From the NCBI GenBank assembly GCA_038131795.1, contig JAYPQE010000003.1, positions 248,001 through 312,000 on the forward strand: DNA of 64,000 bases. The letters are read 5' to 3'. Each line of letters opens with the position of its first letter. Positions within the stretch are counted from its first letter, which is position 1. The notes under the pieces are model-generated. The model did not search any database. It was not told the DNA's origin and saw only the letters and a list, made by a program, of their open reading frames with translations. Position numbers and translations under genes: made by a program. Positions 60,783 to 64,000 of the stretch are shown piece after piece. This stretch comes from Eutrophobius brisbanensis (GTDB lineage: Bacteria; Pseudomonadota; Gammaproteobacteria; Eutrophobiales; Eutrophobiaceae).

Positions 60783-61643
60783 TTATTCAATATTTTGAAT
60801 TTGTTCGCGCATCTGTTCGATCAGCACTTTTAATTCTATAGAAGAATTACTGGTATCTATATTTGCCGATTTAGATGCAAGGGTATTGGCCTCCCGGTTC
60901 ATCTCCTGCATGAGAAAATCCAGTCTTCTACCCACCGGCTCTGCAAGGTCCAGTACTCTTTTAACTTCGGCGATATGAATCTCCAGCCTGTCCAGTTCCT
61001 CTTCAACATCCATTTTTTGAATTAAATGCAGGAGTTCCTGTTCAAGCCTGTCATTATCTGGTGTTTCAATCAATTCTTTGACCTTGTCCCGGTATTTGTC
61101 TCCAAGGGCACTGATAATCTCGGGCATCCTTTGCCGGACCTTTTTGACTTCGGTTTCTATTAAATCACACCTGGACTTCAAGGTTGCCTTGACGTCTTTT
61201 CCTTCCCGTTGTCTGGCTTCTACTAACAGGGTCAGGGTTTTGGTCAGCAAGTCTGATATCGGTGCGGTCAGATGTTCAACATCGAGTCTGGTTTTGGTGA
61301 TTACACCTGGCCATTTTAATATATCCATTGGGTTGATTTCGATTGGATCTTTAATGGAGAGGGTATGGGCGGATTCAATCAATTTTCTGGCCAGTTCAGT
61401 ATTCATATCCAGGTTGTCTATATTGGTCTCATCCAGCTCTATTCTCAGAGAACAATCTACTTTTCCCCTGTTCAGATATTTTTGAATGGCTTCACGAAAC
61501 ATGGGTTCCAGTGGGCGTAAATCTTCAGGGAGTCTGAGGCTGATGTCCAGGAACCTGTGGTTCACTGTTTTAATTTCGATTGTCGCATTTCCCCAGGTAC
61601 CCGATTCTGACTCCCTTTGGTATGCAGTCATACTTGATAACAT
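60783..61643 (-). CDS. yicC: YicC-family endoribonuclease
   Basis: This 286-residue protein has the YicC N-terminal domain (SSMTAYQRESESGTWGN, EIKTVNHRFLDISLRLPEDLR) and the C-terminal DUF1732 part (AEVKRVLDLAEPVGRRLDFL, MQEMNREANTLASKSANI). Members are RNases linked to small RNA turnover. It diverges from rph and starts the yicC-gmk-rpoZ-spoT group. Confidence 0.95.
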   Translation of the reverse strand: MLSSMTAYQRESESGTWGNATIEIKTVNHRFLDISLRLPEDLRPLEPMFREAIQKYLNRGKVDCSLRIELDETNIDNLDMNTELARKLIESAHTLSIKDPIEINPMDILKWPGVITKTRLDVEHLTAPISDLLTKTLTLLVEARQREGKDVKATLKSRCDLIETEVKKVRQRMPEIISALGDKYRDKVKELIETPDNDRLEQELLHLIQKMDVEEELDRLEIHIAEVKRVLDLAEPVGRRLDFLMQEMNREANTLASKSANIDTSNSSIELKVLIEQMREQIQNIE

Positions 61644-61681
61644 GTGTAATTCCAGTTGTTAAATTGATTTTAGTTGAGTCA

Positions 61682-61710
61682 TTCGGATTATAAGTTATAA
61701 CAGGTATAAT
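61682..61710 (+). promoter_or_regulatory. Candidate sigma-70 promoter for rph
   Basis: A perfect -10 TATAAT at 61705-61710 lies 28 bases before the rph ATG. A weak -35 (TTCGGA, 61682-61687) lies 17 bases upstream of it. The ribosome site AGGAGA follows near 61725. The -35 is poor, so the assignment is tentative. Confidence 0.4.
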
Positions 61711-61737
61711 ATGTGACTTTATACAGGAGAATTATCA

Positions 61738-62451
61738 ATGCGTCCAAGTGGTAGGAAGCCAGATCAACTACGCGAAATCAGTCTTGATCGGAATTACAGT
61801 ATGCATGCGGAAGGTTCTGTACTGGTCCAGTTTGGTCACACCCGGGTAATCTGTAATGCCAGTTTCGATACGTCAGTTCCATCGTTCCTGAAGGGCCAGG
61901 GCAAGGGCTGGATCACAGCGGAATATGGAATGTTGCCAAGATCCACCAATACCCGCATGCGCCGGGAAGCCGCCAGTCATCGCCAGGGCGGCCGCACAAT
62001 GGAAATACAGCGGTTAATAGGTCGATCATTACGGTCAATCGTTGATACCACTGAGCTGGGAGAAAATACCATAATCATTGATTGTGATGTTATCCAGGCG
62101 GATGGAGGCACCCGCACTGCATCCATCACCGGGGCATACGTTGCCCTGGCAGACGCAATAAACCACGCATTGACCACAGGGGTAATTCAGAATAACCCGT
62201 TAACAGGCATGGTAGCCTCGGTTTCGGTGGGGATTTGTGATGGTGTACCTGTACTGGATCTTGATTATCTTGAAGACTCATCTGCAGAAACCGATATGAA
62301 TGTAGTGATGAACAGTGATGATAAATTTATAGAGATCCAGGGGACTGCAGAAGGGCATGCATTTAGCCACGATGAATTGAACAGTATGCTGGGTCTGGCC
62401 AGGAACGGCATCCAGCAGCTATTTAAGATCCAGAAGCAGGCATTAGAATAA
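61738..62451 (+). CDS. rph: Ribonuclease PH
   Basis: This 237-residue phosphorolytic exoribonuclease trims tRNA 3' ends. Signatures are MRPSGRKPDQLREI at the N-terminus, FGHTRVICNASF, the Arg-rich ASHRQGGRTMEIQRLIGRSL and IDCDVIQADGGTRTASITGAY. The length is the family norm. It diverges from yicC, as in other gammaproteobacteria. Confidence 0.96.
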   Translation: MRPSGRKPDQLREISLDRNYSMHAEGSVLVQFGHTRVICNASFDTSVPSFLKGQGKGWITAEYGMLPRSTNTRMRREAASHRQGGRTMEIQRLIGRSLRSIVDTTELGENTIIIDCDVIQADGGTRTASITGAYVALADAINHALTTGVIQNNPLTGMVASVSVGICDGVPVLDLDYLEDSSAETDMNVVMNSDDKFIEIQGTAEGHAFSHDELNSMLGLARNGIQQLFKIQKQALE

Positions 62452-62466
62452 TCAGGTTATTATTCT

Positions 62467-63060
62467 ATGTCACAAGTCGTACTCGCCAGTAATAATCCAG
62501 GTAAGCTCAAGGAAATTACCCGTATCCTTGCAGATACGGACATCACTCTGGTCGCCCAGGCAGAGTTAAATATCCCTGAAGTAGAAGAAACGGGAAAGAG
62601 CTTTGTGGAAAATGCATTAATCAAAGCCAGACATGCATCCATCATTAGTGGTCTACCTGCCATCGCAGATGATTCTGGTATCGAGGTGGACATATTGAAT
62701 GGTGAGCCAGGTATCTATTCCGCACGTTATGCCGGTCAAGGGGCAACTGATGAAGAAAATCTGCAATTACTGATAGACAATATCATTAAATCCGGAATGG
62801 ACAAGCCGGTCGCAAGATATCAGTGTGTCATAGTATATTTACGGCATGGGAATGATCCCATGCCGTTGATTGCCGAGGGGACATGGGAGGGGTATCTGGT
62901 CACTGAACCTGTTGGCGAAAACGGGTTTGGTTACGATCCAGTGTTTTATGTGCCGGACTATCAATGCACCTCGGCACAGCTTGACCCCGATGAAAAAAAC
63001 CGCATCAGCCATCGGGGGCTCGCGTTAAACAAACTTGCTGAAAAATTATCAAGACGATAA
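62467..63060 (+). CDS. rdgB: dITP/XTP pyrophosphatase RdgB
   Basis: This 197-residue Ham1-family enzyme removes non-canonical purine nucleotides. It has VVLASNNPGKLKEI, the conserved NALIKARHAS, ADDSGIEVDILNGEPGIYSAR and GENGFGYDPVFYVPDY. It lies between rph and hemW, the usual order. Confidence 0.95.
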   Translation: MSQVVLASNNPGKLKEITRILADTDITLVAQAELNIPEVEETGKSFVENALIKARHASIISGLPAIADDSGIEVDILNGEPGIYSARYAGQGATDEENLQLLIDNIIKSGMDKPVARYQCVIVYLRHGNDPMPLIAEGTWEGYLVTEPVGENGFGYDPVFYVPDYQCTSAQLDPDEKNRISHRGLALNKLAEKLSRR

Positions 63061-63087
63061 AAGTGTGTAAATAATGTAACCGCGTTA

Positions 63088-64000
63088 ATGGATACCTTAT
63101 TAGAGTTTAAGCAAGCCCCACCACTTACATTGTATGTCCATTTGCCCTGGTGTGTACGCAAATGCCCGTACTGTGATTTTAATTCTCATGAACAAAAAAA
63201 TGATGAAATGGATGAGTCAGGTTATATCGATGCACTGATATACGATCTCAAAAAGTCAAAATCACTTATTAAAGACAGGGACATTATCAGTATATTTATC
63301 GGCGGTGGCACACCCAGTCTGTTTACGGCCAGGGGAATTGAGCGGTTGCTTTCAACAATCGATGACGTCATTGGCCTGCCTGATGATATTGAGATCACCC
63401 TGGAGGCCAATCCGGGGACAGCGGATGCCGGCAGGTTTATGGATTACCGTAGTGCAGGTGTGACACGGCTGTCCATCGGTATTCAGAGTTTTAATCGAAC
63501 ACATCTGAAGGATATCGGTCGTATACATGACGACAAACAGGCATTAGATGCAGTTGAATTTGCACACCTGGCCGGTTTTGAACGCATCAATCTGGACTTG
63601 ATGTACGGACTTCCAGGACAAACCAGGCAGCAGGCATTAGCTGATCTGGATATTGCCATTAAGCAGGACACTACGCATTTATCCTGGTATCAATTAACCA
63701 TAGAACCCAATACGGTGTATTACAAAAAACCGCCCATACTTCCTACAGAGGACGATACCTGGGCAATTTTGGAATCCGGTCGGGAAACCCTGGCACAGGC
63801 AGGATTTGATCAATATGAGATATCGGCCTATGCCAGAGATCGTCATTATTGTGCACATAACCTGAATTACTGGCGCTTTGGTGATTACCTTGGAATAGGT
63901 GCCGGTGCGCACAGCAAGATTACTGACCTGTCTAAAAATGCAGTTTACAGGTATTCACGGCATAAAAACCCGGCAAAATACATGCAACTTGCTGCTTCAG
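63088..64000 (+). CDS. hemW: HemW-type radical SAM protein (3' end outside window)
   Basis: The frame opens at ATG 63088 and stays open to the window end, giving 304 codons of a protein normally about 375-400 long. Radical SAM Cys are in WCVRKCPYCDFNSH, followed by IFIGGGTPSLF, TRLSIGIQSFN and QYEISAYARDRHYCAHNLNYW. The CxxxCxYC cluster with DFNSH marks HemW, a haem chaperone related to HemN. The next gene is not seen. Confidence 0.95.
   Translation, partial: MDTLLEFKQAPPLTLYVHLPWCVRKCPYCDFNSHEQKNDEMDESGYIDALIYDLKKSKSLIKDRDIISIFIGGGTPSLFTARGIERLLSTIDDVIGLPDDIEITLEANPGTADAGRFMDYRSAGVTRLSIGIQSFNRTHLKDIGRIHDDKQALDAVEFAHLAGFERINLDLMYGLPGQTRQQALADLDIAIKQDTTHLSWYQLTIEPNTVYYKKPPILPTEDDTWAILESGRETLAQAGFDQYEISAYARDRHYCAHNLNYWRFGDYLGIGAGAHSKITDLSKNAVYRYSRHKNPAKYMQLAAS

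Overview
The window is chromosomal DNA from a free-living, respiratory gammaproteobacterium. Gene orders typical of that class support this: yciO-trpS-scpA-scpB-rluB, tpiA-secG-tRNA-Leu, birA-coaX, and ubiA-recG-ridA-spoT-rpoZ-gmk-yicC diverging from rph-rdgB-hemW. Secreted accessory genes (DUF1592/DUF1552 proteins, secreted ankyrin proteins, a DUF3450/ExbB/ExbD/TonB locus, a TonB-dependent receptor relic) resemble marine oligotrophic lineages. That closer placement is inference; no 16S rRNA gene is present.

Layout. 1-5.2 kb: end of citrate synthase, a DUF4159 protein, a palindrome-rich gap, and three exported proteins (amidohydrolase, a small tail-anchored protein, a B3-like metallo-hydrolase). 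5.3-9.7 kb: ubiX-like flavin prenyltransferase, a yciI-bolA-dam operon, yciO and trpS. 9.7-14.2 kb: scpAB, rluB, an endonuclease III relative, tpiA, secG and tRNA-Leu(GAG). 14.5-22.8 kb: DUF1592 cytochrome-like protein, DUF1552 protein, two paralogous secreted ankyrin proteins and a TonB-dependent receptor with most of its middle deleted. 22.8-30.2 kb: small ABM and RidA proteins, a two-subunit molybdenum hydroxylase, a broken universal stress protein, a peroxiredoxin, a PQQ-type sugar dehydrogenase and a broken lectin-like secreted protein. 30.2-34.3 kb: three tandem secreted alpha/beta hydrolases. 34.4-38.9 kb: SH3 protein and a polyamine operon (speE, ornithine/lysine decarboxylase, phosphotransferase, DUF1499). 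39.4-44.7 kb: TonB energy-transduction operon. 44.7-48.4 kb: tesB, dadA, a DUF465 protein and a CysB-family regulator. 48.4-51.6 kb: FHA-domain genes flanking two broken genes. 51.7-64 kb: birA, coaX, a deletion scar joining two broken genes, then the ubiA-to-hemW housekeeping block.

The strongest unexplained signal is gene decay. Several genes keep long, clearly homologous reading frames interrupted by one or a few lesions: a TAA at codon 2 of a UspA protein, an in-frame TGA in a lectin-like protein, an in-frame TAG just before the HELAH zinc motif of an aminopeptidase, a frameshift plus two stops in a neighbour of the FHA genes, stops plus a deletion that fused two convergent genes after coaX, an in-frame deletion in a TonB-dependent receptor, and an ATA triplet where dam should start. 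All three stop codons are involved and ordinary genes use them normally, so recoding does not explain this. Ongoing pseudogenisation, or a sequence with residual errors, does. Other items of interest are the acidic protein with repeated D/N-E-T motifs beside an FHA protein, the tandem hydrolase triplication, and the secreted ankyrin pair with a conserved cysteine-bearing insert.
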